Shown here: piece after piece, positions 17,187-22,707 of the stretch
Layout: every line of letters begins with the position of its first letter
How positions within the stretch are numbered: the stretch's first letter is position 1
From: a virus
Reading direction: 5' to 3' (one strand)
IMG/VR virus record: IMGVR_UViG_3300025698_000035
Coordinates: 1-29,104 of that record
DNA: 29,104 nucleotides
Position numbers and translations under genes: made by a program
The notes under the pieces: model-generated
What the model was told of the DNA's origin: nothing
Databases searched by the model: none
The model's input: the letters and a program-made list of their open reading frames with translations, nothing else

Positions 17187-17439
17187 CTTTCTTTTTTAGA
17201 TTATCTTTTATGGTATATAGACTTAACCAATTCAAAGCCGATAAATAATTCATATCGAAAACTTGTTGTGGTGTCATATTTAATTCTTTAACGAGTCTGT
17301 CAACCATTAACAACCACATCCACTTCTTATCTATTTCATCTGTTGTTGGTTGACGACTTGTTTGTTCTTTATTTTTTGATGGTTTACCGAAAAACCCCTC
17401 GTAATTATAAAATATACTTCTTCGGTAATTCAAAAAAAA
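17173..17439 (-). CDS. Tail assembly chaperone, -1 frameshift extension (gpGT-like), 86 codons
   Basis: This ORF has no ATG near its beginning. The first possible start is a TTG (17433) that is itself the first codon after the slippage site, and the first internal Met is about 38 codons in. After -1 slippage the product would be ...VDFF-LNYRRSIFYNYEG..., 266 aa in total. The extension has a polar linker (GKPSKNKEQTSRQPTTDE) and a helical end, KKWMWLLMVDRLVKELNMTPQQVFDMNYLSALNWLSLY. This parallels the T domain of lambda gpGT, which recruits tail tube protein. The alternative is independent initiation at TTG. Confidence 0.7.
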   Translation of the reverse strand, partial: FFLNYRRSIFYNYEGFFGKPSKNKEQTSRQPTTDEIDKKWMWLLMVDRLVKELNMTPQQVFDMNYLSALNWLSLYTIKDNLKKKDGNS

Positions 17440-17972
17440 TCGACTACAAATAACACATCGGTAATCATTAATTGATGTAAAAACAATTCTTTATTTTGAG
17501 TATAGCTTTCCTTTGATACTTCATCTGGTGTCAAACAATTATTTCGAGCATCTAAAATACCTTTACGAATAAGTAATGGTAATATGTTACCTGTTAAATC
17601 ACTGTCGTTACTTGACGAAATAATCATTTCTAAATCAATAGTTTCACCCATAGTCAATTGCGTTAAGTCTTTAACCCTTACGTATGTCACTCCTTGAATG
17701 ACGTATTGTTCCTTTTTATTCTTCTTAGGTACTTCAGACATAAACGATAAACTTACTAAAAGATTATTGTAAACCTCTCGCTTGGTTCTTTTCAAACTAT
17801 CGACATCACAACCAATAAGTGCAGCAACCAGTTTAAGTTCGTGTAAGGTAGTTGCAGCATTTTCAGTTTGACTTGATGTAATATCTCGCATATTTTGAAA
17901 ACGATAAACGCTAACTTCATCCCAAGATGTCGGAACATCATACTTTATATCGTTGATTATTATTTTATTCAT
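17430..17972 (-). CDS. Tail assembly chaperone, zero-frame product, 180 aa
   Basis: It corresponds in place and layout to lambda gpG: a soluble helper that binds the tape measure before tube polymerisation. The N-terminus (KYDVPTSWDEVSVYRFQNM) is one I associate with chaperone-type proteins of Bacteroidota phages. The rest is helical with HELKLVAALIGCD and QLTMGETIDLEMII. It ends FVVDFF at a TGA that directly follows a run of eight T. A perfect T TTT TTT heptamer lies in frame just before the stop, so ribosomes can slip to -1 and enter the next ORF. It is unusually far from the tape measure gene (about 7 kb). Confidence 0.7.
   Translation of the reverse strand: MNKIIINDIKYDVPTSWDEVSVYRFQNMRDITSSQTENAATTLHELKLVAALIGCDVDSLKRTKREVYNNLLVSLSFMSEVPKKNKKEQYVIQGVTYVRVKDLTQLTMGETIDLEMIISSSNDSDLTGNILPLLIRKGILDARNNCLTPDEVSKESYTQNKELFLHQLMITDVLFVVDFF
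17433..17439 (-). promoter_or_regulatory. Slippery heptamer T TTT TTT for programmed -1 frameshifting
   Basis: On the minus strand the zero frame reads GAT TTT TTT TGA. Tandem slippage by one base gives TTT TTT TTG and continues in the open -1 frame for 86 codons. The stop codon immediately after the heptamer would add a pause. I did not identify a clear downstream pseudoknot. Confidence 0.75.
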
Positions 17973-17973
17973 A

Positions 17974-18198
17974 TTATTTTATTTTTTTTATAAACGTATA
18001 ATTCTTTTTATTTTGTTTGTCCCACCAATATCTAATACGTTTGAACAAATGCCTAACTGACCCAGGACAAGTGATACATATACCATTATACGGATATACA
18101 TATTTGACATATAGTTTGACGGCACTTCGTTTGTCTTCCATTGTTGCTGATTCTAATGTCAGTAATCGTTCTATTTCTAACTTCTCGCTTTTTAACAT
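17974..18198 (-). CDS. Small CxxCPGSVR protein, 74 aa
   Basis: The function is unknown. The protein is basic, with an N-terminal helix (EKLEIERLLTLESATMEDKRSAVKLYVKYV) and then GICITCPGSVRHLFKRIRYWW. I recall the C-x-x-C-P-G-S-[VI]-R segment from short proteins near lysis and terminase genes in Bacteroidota phages; the two cysteines could bind metal, but no second cysteine pair is present. It sits 1 bp upstream of the tail chaperone gene and 1 bp after the spanin-like gene, so it is part of the same transcript. Confidence 0.55.
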   Translation of the reverse strand: MLKSEKLEIERLLTLESATMEDKRSAVKLYVKYVYPYNGICITCPGSVRHLFKRIRYWWDKQNKKNYTFIKKIK

Positions 18199-18199
18199 T

Positions 18200-18676
18200 C
18201 TAATATAATTTAAGATTTGAAATCTTATTGAACAACCAACCTATAAATAATACAATCAAAATAAGTAAAATGATGTGATGTGGTCTAAATGTATATGATG
18301 GTCGTACTTCTTTTGTGGTGCTTTCTTTTGTTATGTATTTTGTCTTTACTCGTTCGACAATCACAGTATCGCTCTTTATTGTATTGATAATCCGATACTT
18401 AGTTACTTCGTTAACCTTATCTACATAAATGGTTGTAGTAAGGTTGTCGTTGTCCAATTCTATTGTGTCTGACGTACTATAAATAGTTGTGTCGTATGTT
18501 ATGCCATCTAGTGTAATCGTGTCGCTGTAGGCTATTAGAATCGTGTCTGTGGTTGTGCTAAATAAGTCAGGGTATTGACGTTTTATGTCTTCGACTTTCC
18601 TACCTGCTCGATTCATTTTACTTGAATACGAACATCCTATTAAACACACTAATAATAAAAATAAAAGGTATTTCAT
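18200..18676 (-). CDS. Candidate unimolecular spanin (lipoprotein with C-terminal membrane anchor), 158 aa
   Basis: The N-terminus MKYLLFLLLVCLIGC has a short hydrophobic signal and a lipobox (LIGC, Cys15), so the mature protein should carry lipid and reach the outer membrane. Residues about 132-149 (HHIILLILIVLFIGWLF) form a single C-terminal transmembrane segment for the inner membrane. The region between is rich in Thr, Asp and beta-branched residues (TTDTILIAYSDTITLDG, DTIELDNDNLTTTIYVD), predicted to be beta strands. This two-membrane layout is that of u-spanins such as T1 gp11, which fuse inner and outer membranes in the last step of lysis. Its ATG overlaps the stop of the preceding membrane protein gene (ATGA). 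Confidence 0.65.
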   Translation of the reverse strand: MKYLLFLLLVCLIGCSYSSKMNRAGRKVEDIKRQYPDLFSTTTDTILIAYSDTITLDGITYDTTIYSTSDTIELDNDNLTTTIYVDKVNEVTKYRIINTIKSDTVIVERVKTKYITKESTTKEVRPSYTFRPHHIILLILIVLFIGWLFNKISNLKLY

Positions 18677-18960
18677 AAAGTTGTTTTTGTATCGAAATAT
18701 TGATTTTTGATTATTTCGATTATTGAAATTATAATTGAAGTTGCTGCACTAACAAATAAATTACCTGTATATATCAAAGTGAACCAGAAACTGAAACACT
18801 TACTACAAGATAAGATATATGAAAATATTAAGATAATAATATTTACTGCCTTTGATTTGACTTGAATGTTAGTATGTAAAATGTCACCTAAAACTTCTGC
18901 CAAAGGTGATATTGCAATACATATTACAATCAATTGAATCACGTTGAATAAGTCTGTCAT
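18673..18960 (-). CDS. Small membrane protein with CSKCFSFW motif, possible holin, 95 aa
   Basis: Two or three hydrophobic segments are visible: residues about 5-25 (NVIQLIVICIAISPLAEVLG), 38-52 (AVNIIILIFSYILSC) and 58-84 (FWFTLIYTGNLFVSAATSIIISIIEII). A C-x-x-C-F-S-F-W motif lies at the start of the last. I do not recognise a named family. Size, membrane segments and translational coupling to the spanin-like gene (ATGA overlap at 18673-18676) make a holin or other lysis role reasonable. It also overlaps the sigma-like gene stop by ATGA. A second holin candidate lies at 26802-27071. Confidence 0.5.
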   Translation of the reverse strand: MTDLFNVIQLIVICIAISPLAEVLGDILHTNIQVKSKAVNIIILIFSYILSCSKCFSFWFTLIYTGNLFVSAATSIIISIIEIIKNQYFDTKTTL

Positions 18961-19562
18961 AATTTTAATTTTCGTTTTATATTATTTAAAGTATTTGTTA
19001 TTGATTTATGGGAATAATAAGTAGTCACTGTCAATAGGTTACCATTCTTTTTCCTACCAATTGCTAACTTCTTAGCTATTTTCCTGTATGATGATGTGGC
19101 TTTTGAACACGTCATATCGCACAACTCACCATCAATCATATTGTACTCTCCTATCTTATAATACAACTTAAATAACTCCCTATCAATATAATCCTCGTCT
19201 TCTAATAAGGTATTTATTTTATCTAACTTACGTTCCATATCGTTCAAGTTTTCAATTTCTGAAGTAACTAATAAACTATCGCTTTCAGTTTCACCCAACT
19301 CTTGATTTTTCACTTTTGAAAACTTGTAAAAGAAAGGTGATGTACTACTGTGGAATTGTTTTTTTAATATATTGATTACCAAATAATAAATATAATTTTT
19401 ATTGTGGGCATCAATTATTTTATCCTCTGGCATTTCACATAATATTATAAACAACTCGCTTTGCAAATCCTCTAAAAGGTGACTGCTACCTGCAATAGTT
19501 TGAAGTATCTCAGTAGTTCGTTTGCTATTAAATAGATTTGTAAGAATTTCGTTTTTTGTCAT
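18957..19562 (-). CDS. Putative sigma-70-like regulatory protein, 201 aa
   Basis: The N-terminal half resembles sigma region 2: HLLEDLQSELFIILCEMPEDKI, then NKNYIYYLVINILKKQFHSSTSPF, comparable to the DL.QE.FL.L and W...I..N...D..R blocks. The C-terminal half has a helix-turn-helix-like SSYRKIAKKLAIGRKKNGN preceded by a long acidic linker. I recall similar proteins next to terminase genes in Bacteroidota phages being annotated as sigma factors. If correct it would redirect host RNA polymerase to late phage promoters. The region-4 part is atypical, with a Cys-containing insert (DGELCDMTCSKA), so the call is tentative. Confidence 0.5.
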   Translation of the reverse strand: MTKNEILTNLFNSKRTTEILQTIAGSSHLLEDLQSELFIILCEMPEDKIIDAHNKNYIYYLVINILKKQFHSSTSPFFYKFSKVKNQELGETESDSLLVTSEIENLNDMERKLDKINTLLEDEDYIDRELFKLYYKIGEYNMIDGELCDMTCSKATSSYRKIAKKLAIGRKKNGNLLTVTTYYSHKSITNTLNNIKRKLKL

Positions 19563-19579
19563 ATACTATTTATTAACTT

Positions 19580-20899
19580 TCAAAATCTAAATGTAATAGC
19601 TGGTGTATATTGCGAACATTCAAAATATGTACGTAACATCATAACATCTGAATAATCGGGTGAACGACCTATCATACCCTTAACACTTGCTTTACTATTG
19701 ATTTGTAATTTTGCATCTTTATCTATATTGCTTCGTTGGACAACTGATAACTCTTGAATGATGTAACCTTTTTGTTGAAGACTACAATTGTAAATTTCAA
19801 TCATACCATCGTTTACTAATTGTGCCAATTTGTAATAGCACTGTGTTTTTAAGTTTTGATAATTCTCACCGCCTTTCGCTTTCGAGTTATTAACAAAATC
19901 GACACACCCAGGTAAGTAATCGACTACTCCTCCACCTACTCCGTCACCATCAATTACTACTTTTTGATTCGATATATTATAAAGGTTAGTCAATGATTTA
20001 ATTTTATCTACAATTTCGTTTATCAAGGATATTTTAAGTTCTATTATCTCGATTATTTTAAAGTTGTCCCATACACATATAACACATTTGTCTTTACCTT
20101 TACGTGCTACATCACAGGTAATATAATATTTAGCATTCGATTGTACGTATGGGTCAGACTTAAATATATTTAGTATGTTATCATATTTCATCAAAGCATC
20201 ACTGTCCTCATATTCCCATTCACCATTTAATAATCTACGTTTAGATAAGTCATCTAACTTTCGTAATTGCGTGATATAATGTTTTGATATGTTTGGATTG
20301 TCGGTTACTAATGCAGGTATGAATTTCTTATAGTCTTCCAATTGTAAGTTCTTATGTTTTTTATAGAACTGCTCGTACACCCAATTCTTAGCTGGATTAC
20401 AGGACATTAAAAGTTTGGGCATTAGATTATGTACTTCCAATTTATAACGAATACGTGAGGCTACTATGTTCTTTGCTTTCTCAGTGATTTGATTTACCTC
20501 ATCAATAAATGCACCCGTTATTTCGAGTGAACCCAAACTATCAAAGTTTGGGTCACTTGGATATAAGAATAAATCTTTTAGTATTATGACACTATTATTA
20601 TAAAACCTTATTTCACCTGACTGCTGGTTGTAATTATAATGCGTATCGTTCAATCCCCAATCTTGACATATTTCAAAAAATGTATTTAAAGTCGTTTGCT
20701 TTAATGCTTTTAGTTTAGCACGTCCCATCAACCATCTTGTATCAGAGTATTGAATACAATTAGATATTAACCAACAGCAGCCTAACCAGGACTTGCCACC
20801 TCCAGCACTTCCACCAAATAATACCTCGGTTGTTACGTCATCATTTAAGTAATCTATTGCGAGTTGTTGCTTTGTAGTTAGTTGTACATTAATTTCCAT
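19580..20899 (-). CDS. terL: Terminase large subunit, 439 aa
   Basis: This is the packaging motor ATPase and nuclease. The ATPase domain has Walker A GGSAGGGKS (residues 29-37), Walker B ITGAFIDEV with Asp133-Glu134, and a coupling motif MSCNPAKNW (165-173). The RNase H-like nuclease domain begins near 258 with ITCDVARKGKD (Asp263), then VVIDGDGVGGG (Asp317/Asp319), and PDYSDVMML (Asp418). All expected acidic residues are present, so the enzyme should be active. The length is typical of PBSX/SPP1-type large subunits. Its start overlaps the small subunit's end by 11 bp, consistent with coupled translation. Confidence 0.95.
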   Translation of the reverse strand: MEINVQLTTKQQLAIDYLNDDVTTEVLFGGSAGGGKSWLGCCWLISNCIQYSDTRWLMGRAKLKALKQTTLNTFFEICQDWGLNDTHYNYNQQSGEIRFYNNSVIILKDLFLYPSDPNFDSLGSLEITGAFIDEVNQITEKAKNIVASRIRYKLEVHNLMPKLLMSCNPAKNWVYEQFYKKHKNLQLEDYKKFIPALVTDNPNISKHYITQLRKLDDLSKRRLLNGEWEYEDSDALMKYDNILNIFKSDPYVQSNAKYYITCDVARKGKDKCVICVWDNFKIIEIIELKISLINEIVDKIKSLTNLYNISNQKVVIDGDGVGGGVVDYLPGCVDFVNNSKAKGGENYQNLKTQCYYKLAQLVNDGMIEIYNCSLQQKGYIIQELSVVQRSNIDKDAKLQINSKASVKGMIGRSPDYSDVMMLRTYFECSQYTPAITFRF

Positions 20900-21269
20900 T
20901 GTTAAAGTTTATTGTTATTGGTTCTCCTTTTGAATCTATTTCTAATTTTTGAACATAAAGCTGGTTACACTTATTTAATTCTTTTAATATTTCCAATGCG
21001 TGTTTACCATTGTTATCATATATCGCTGCTTGGAGCATATTCTCCATCAACATCACTGAATCCATTAAAGCATTCTTATTCATTTCGTTGAATGTCTGAC
21101 CTATCAATTGACTTGCTTCGTGATATAACAAATAGGAATATGTACTACCATATCCATATTCAGTTTGTAAAAATCTTACAATTGAAGATGTCGAATACCC
21201 AAACTTTATTCGCTTTTCGATTATATCTTGTATTACTATTTCCTTTGCTGGTATGTTTGTATTTGCCAT
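20889..21269 (-). CDS. terS: Probable terminase small subunit, 126 aa
   Basis: It should recognise phage DNA and recruit the large subunit. I choose ATG 21269 (MANTNIPAKEI). A longer frame from 21332 runs through a terminator and a promoter-like box, so the extension is unlikely. The N-terminal region KRIKFGYSTSSIVRFLQTEYGYGSTYSYLLYHEA looks like a helix-turn-helix DNA-binding domain. The middle is an oligomerisation-type helix pair (MDSVMLMENMLQAAIYDNNGKHALEILKELNKC), and a short beta tail, EPITINFNN, is typical of the C-terminus that contacts TerL. The box TTTGATAAATATATT lies 16 bp upstream of the ATG. Assignment rests on position and layout. Confidence 0.7.
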   Translation of the reverse strand: MANTNIPAKEIVIQDIIEKRIKFGYSTSSIVRFLQTEYGYGSTYSYLLYHEASQLIGQTFNEMNKNALMDSVMLMENMLQAAIYDNNGKHALEILKELNKCNQLYVQKLEIDSKGEPITINFNNGN

Positions 21270-21285
21270 TATATTGTTTCTTTTA

Positions 21286-21300
21286 AATATATTTATCAAA
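21286..21300 (-). promoter_or_regulatory. Leader box TTTGATAAATATATT with Bacteroidota-type -7 element
   Basis: On the minus strand the box follows TACA, giving TACATTTG, a perfect match to the TAnnTTTG -7 consensus known for Bacteroidota. It stands 16 bp before terS. The identical 15-mer precedes the plus-strand ORF at 27117, and a 14-bp version precedes the nuclease gene. No convincing -33 TTTG at the usual spacing was seen. Confidence 0.6.
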
Positions 21301-21325
21301 TGTATGTATTTATATAACAAATAAA

Positions 21326-21351
21326 AAGGCACAATCGTTAAATTGTACCTT
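21326..21351 (-). terminator. Intrinsic terminator after the nuclease gene
   Basis: In minus-strand RNA, AAGGUACAAU pairs with AUUGUGCCUU (10 bp, one U-G) around a 6-nt loop, followed by a U-run. It starts 8 bp after the nuclease stop, separating the replication block from the terminase operon. Confidence 0.75.
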
Positions 21352-21359
21352 CTTAATTA

Positions 21360-21902
21360 TTAAAATGTAATATCGTTGTGTGCTGGGTCGTTACTTAGTT
21401 CTTCTCGTATTGCTTGTTTGTCGATTATAAATTTATATTTTTGTGCTTCTGACGTTGGTAAGTTGAATACTCTTTTTTCAACGTCCTCATATGTATTTGC
21501 ACCTCTGGTAGTTTTTCTTGCCCAAATGCTTGTTAGTGTATGCTTTTCGTTTGCTTTCGATATGTCCCAAATGTAAGTAGCTTCTGGACAAAAGTTAACA
21601 TACAACAGTGTAACGTCCTTTCTAAATTTCTTAGTTGCAAATGCTATCTTATCCATTCCTAAAAACTTTGCGTGTTCGAGTATATAATCTGAATACGTTG
21701 CGTTTCTAACTTTAATTTCAACTAATACAGTTCGTTTTGTACCATCTTTAGTAACATAATCCCACGCTGCATCATAAGGTGAAAATCTTGCATCAGTGTA
21801 TCGTATTTCTAATTTACTATCAGGTCGATACTTTGCCATTAACTGCTCGAATGCTTTACGTCCTATTAATTCATCTACTATAAATCCTTTACCATTTTTC
21901 AT
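21360..21902 (-). CDS. PD-(D/E)XK-type nuclease, 180 aa
   Basis: It is probably a DNA endonuclease or exonuclease of the restriction-enzyme-like fold. Seen: an N-terminal helix (GRKAFEQLMAKYRP), then SPYDAAWDYV with Asp44, and the strand VLVEIKVRN with Glu62-x-Lys64. This is the D...ExK active-site pattern at the right spacing, followed by an alternating helix-strand region (KIAFATKK, VTLLYVNF). It lies in the replication block and has its own leader box and terminator. Possible roles are recombination-type DNA processing, resolution of branched packaging DNA or host DNA degradation; the sequence does not decide between them. Confidence 0.65.
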   Translation of the reverse strand: MKNGKGFIVDELIGRKAFEQLMAKYRPDSKLEIRYTDARFSPYDAAWDYVTKDGTKRTVLVEIKVRNATYSDYILEHAKFLGMDKIAFATKKFRKDVTLLYVNFCPEATYIWDISKANEKHTLTSIWARKTTRGANTYEDVEKRVFNLPTSEAQKYKFIIDKQAIREELSNDPAHNDITF

Positions 21903-21928
21903 AATGTTTTATTTGTTTGTTTGTTTAT

Positions 21929-21942
21929 AATATATTTATCAA
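21929..21942 (-). promoter_or_regulatory. Leader box TTGATAAATATATT upstream of nuclease gene
   Basis: This 14-bp match to the terS leader box is 26 bp before the nuclease ATG. The preceding bases give TAATATTG, one mismatch from TAnnTTTG at the fixed positions. It is likely a promoter for the nuclease transcript. Confidence 0.5.
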
Positions 21943-22139
21943 TATTAAATATATACAAACTGTAATATGTTGGAAAAGCAAATATATTAAGTCATTCTTT
22001 TGTCAAGATATACGAGCCTATTTAAAGGACTGTAACGAATGCGATAAATAAATGATATGTATATATGATAATGATTAGATAGTTATGTGAGGGACTTAAA
22101 ATCTCTATGTTACACTATATTACATCCCATAAAACAAAA

Positions 22140-22169
22140 AACCCTTGCAACTATTAAGTCGCAAAGGTT
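22140..22169 (-). terminator. Intrinsic terminator after the 131-aa gene
   Basis: In minus-strand RNA, AACCUUUGCGAC pairs with GUUGCAAGGGUU (12 bp with two G-U) around UUAAUA, followed by six U. The wobble pairs work only in the minus-strand RNA (A-C mismatches on the other strand), so the signal is directional and ends the primase-helicase transcript. Confidence 0.8.
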
Positions 22170-22278
22170 AAAAATAAAAAACAAAACATTAGTAAAAGTA
22201 TCTTTCTTATAATATATTTATTAGATGTATGATTCTAAAATGACTTTTATTGGGATTGTTTTGTCATTTGTTTGTCAT

Positions 22279-22674
22279 TTATGATTGGCGTGAAAATGTA
22301 GCGTTTTCATATTCTGCTACTTTCGTGATTACGTTTGGTATCATAACATATAGATAATTTCGTTCTGCACCTGTTAGAGGTCGAGTTGCTATCAATATTG
22401 TAAATAATAATGTAGTATGTGTCGCTAATGGTATCTTGCAGCAGTGTTGTATGAACTGAAGAGTTTGTTCCCAATCTTTAATTGGTTGTAGAATAACAAG
22501 TGGTACCCATTTACCACTTGTTGTATTTGTTACATACTCTTGTTCGTCCTCGTTGTAATTGTCGTCTGCAAATGAAAAGTCATTTCCAAATAAGTCTAAG
22601 TTTGGGGTAGGTTTAGTTTCTGTACCTACCCAAGTTAATTCGTGATTCGTTACTCTAGTTTCTGTTTTTAACAT
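22279..22674 (-). CDS. Hypothetical protein, 131 aa
   Basis: I do not recognise this protein. The N-terminal 55 residues are polar and acidic (LDLFGNDFSFADDNYNEDEQEYV), probably disordered. The C-terminal half looks folded: GKWVPLVILQPIKDWEQTLQFIQHCCKIPLATHTTLLFTILIATRPLT, then a helix. It starts 33 bp after the primase-helicase stop and before a strong terminator, so it is the second gene of the replication transcript. A role with the helicase is possible from context only. Confidence 0.6.
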   Translation of the reverse strand: MLKTETRVTNHELTWVGTETKPTPNLDLFGNDFSFADDNYNEDEQEYVTNTTSGKWVPLVILQPIKDWEQTLQFIQHCCKIPLATHTTLLFTILIATRPLTGAERNYLYVMIPNVITKVAEYENATFSRQS

Positions 22675-22707
22675 AATCTTCTTTTTAATTTTTAATTTTT
22701 TTATGTA

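Larger units (their letters stand above)
21903..22278. other. Intergenic region before nuclease gene
   Basis: This 376-bp A+T-rich gap holds the nuclease leader with a 14-bp box (21929-21942, minus strand) and a terminator at 22140-22169. Between about 21950 and 22130 I see no ORF or strong repeat. A looser version of the box (aatatatttatta on plus) is near 22211. Confidence 0.6.
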
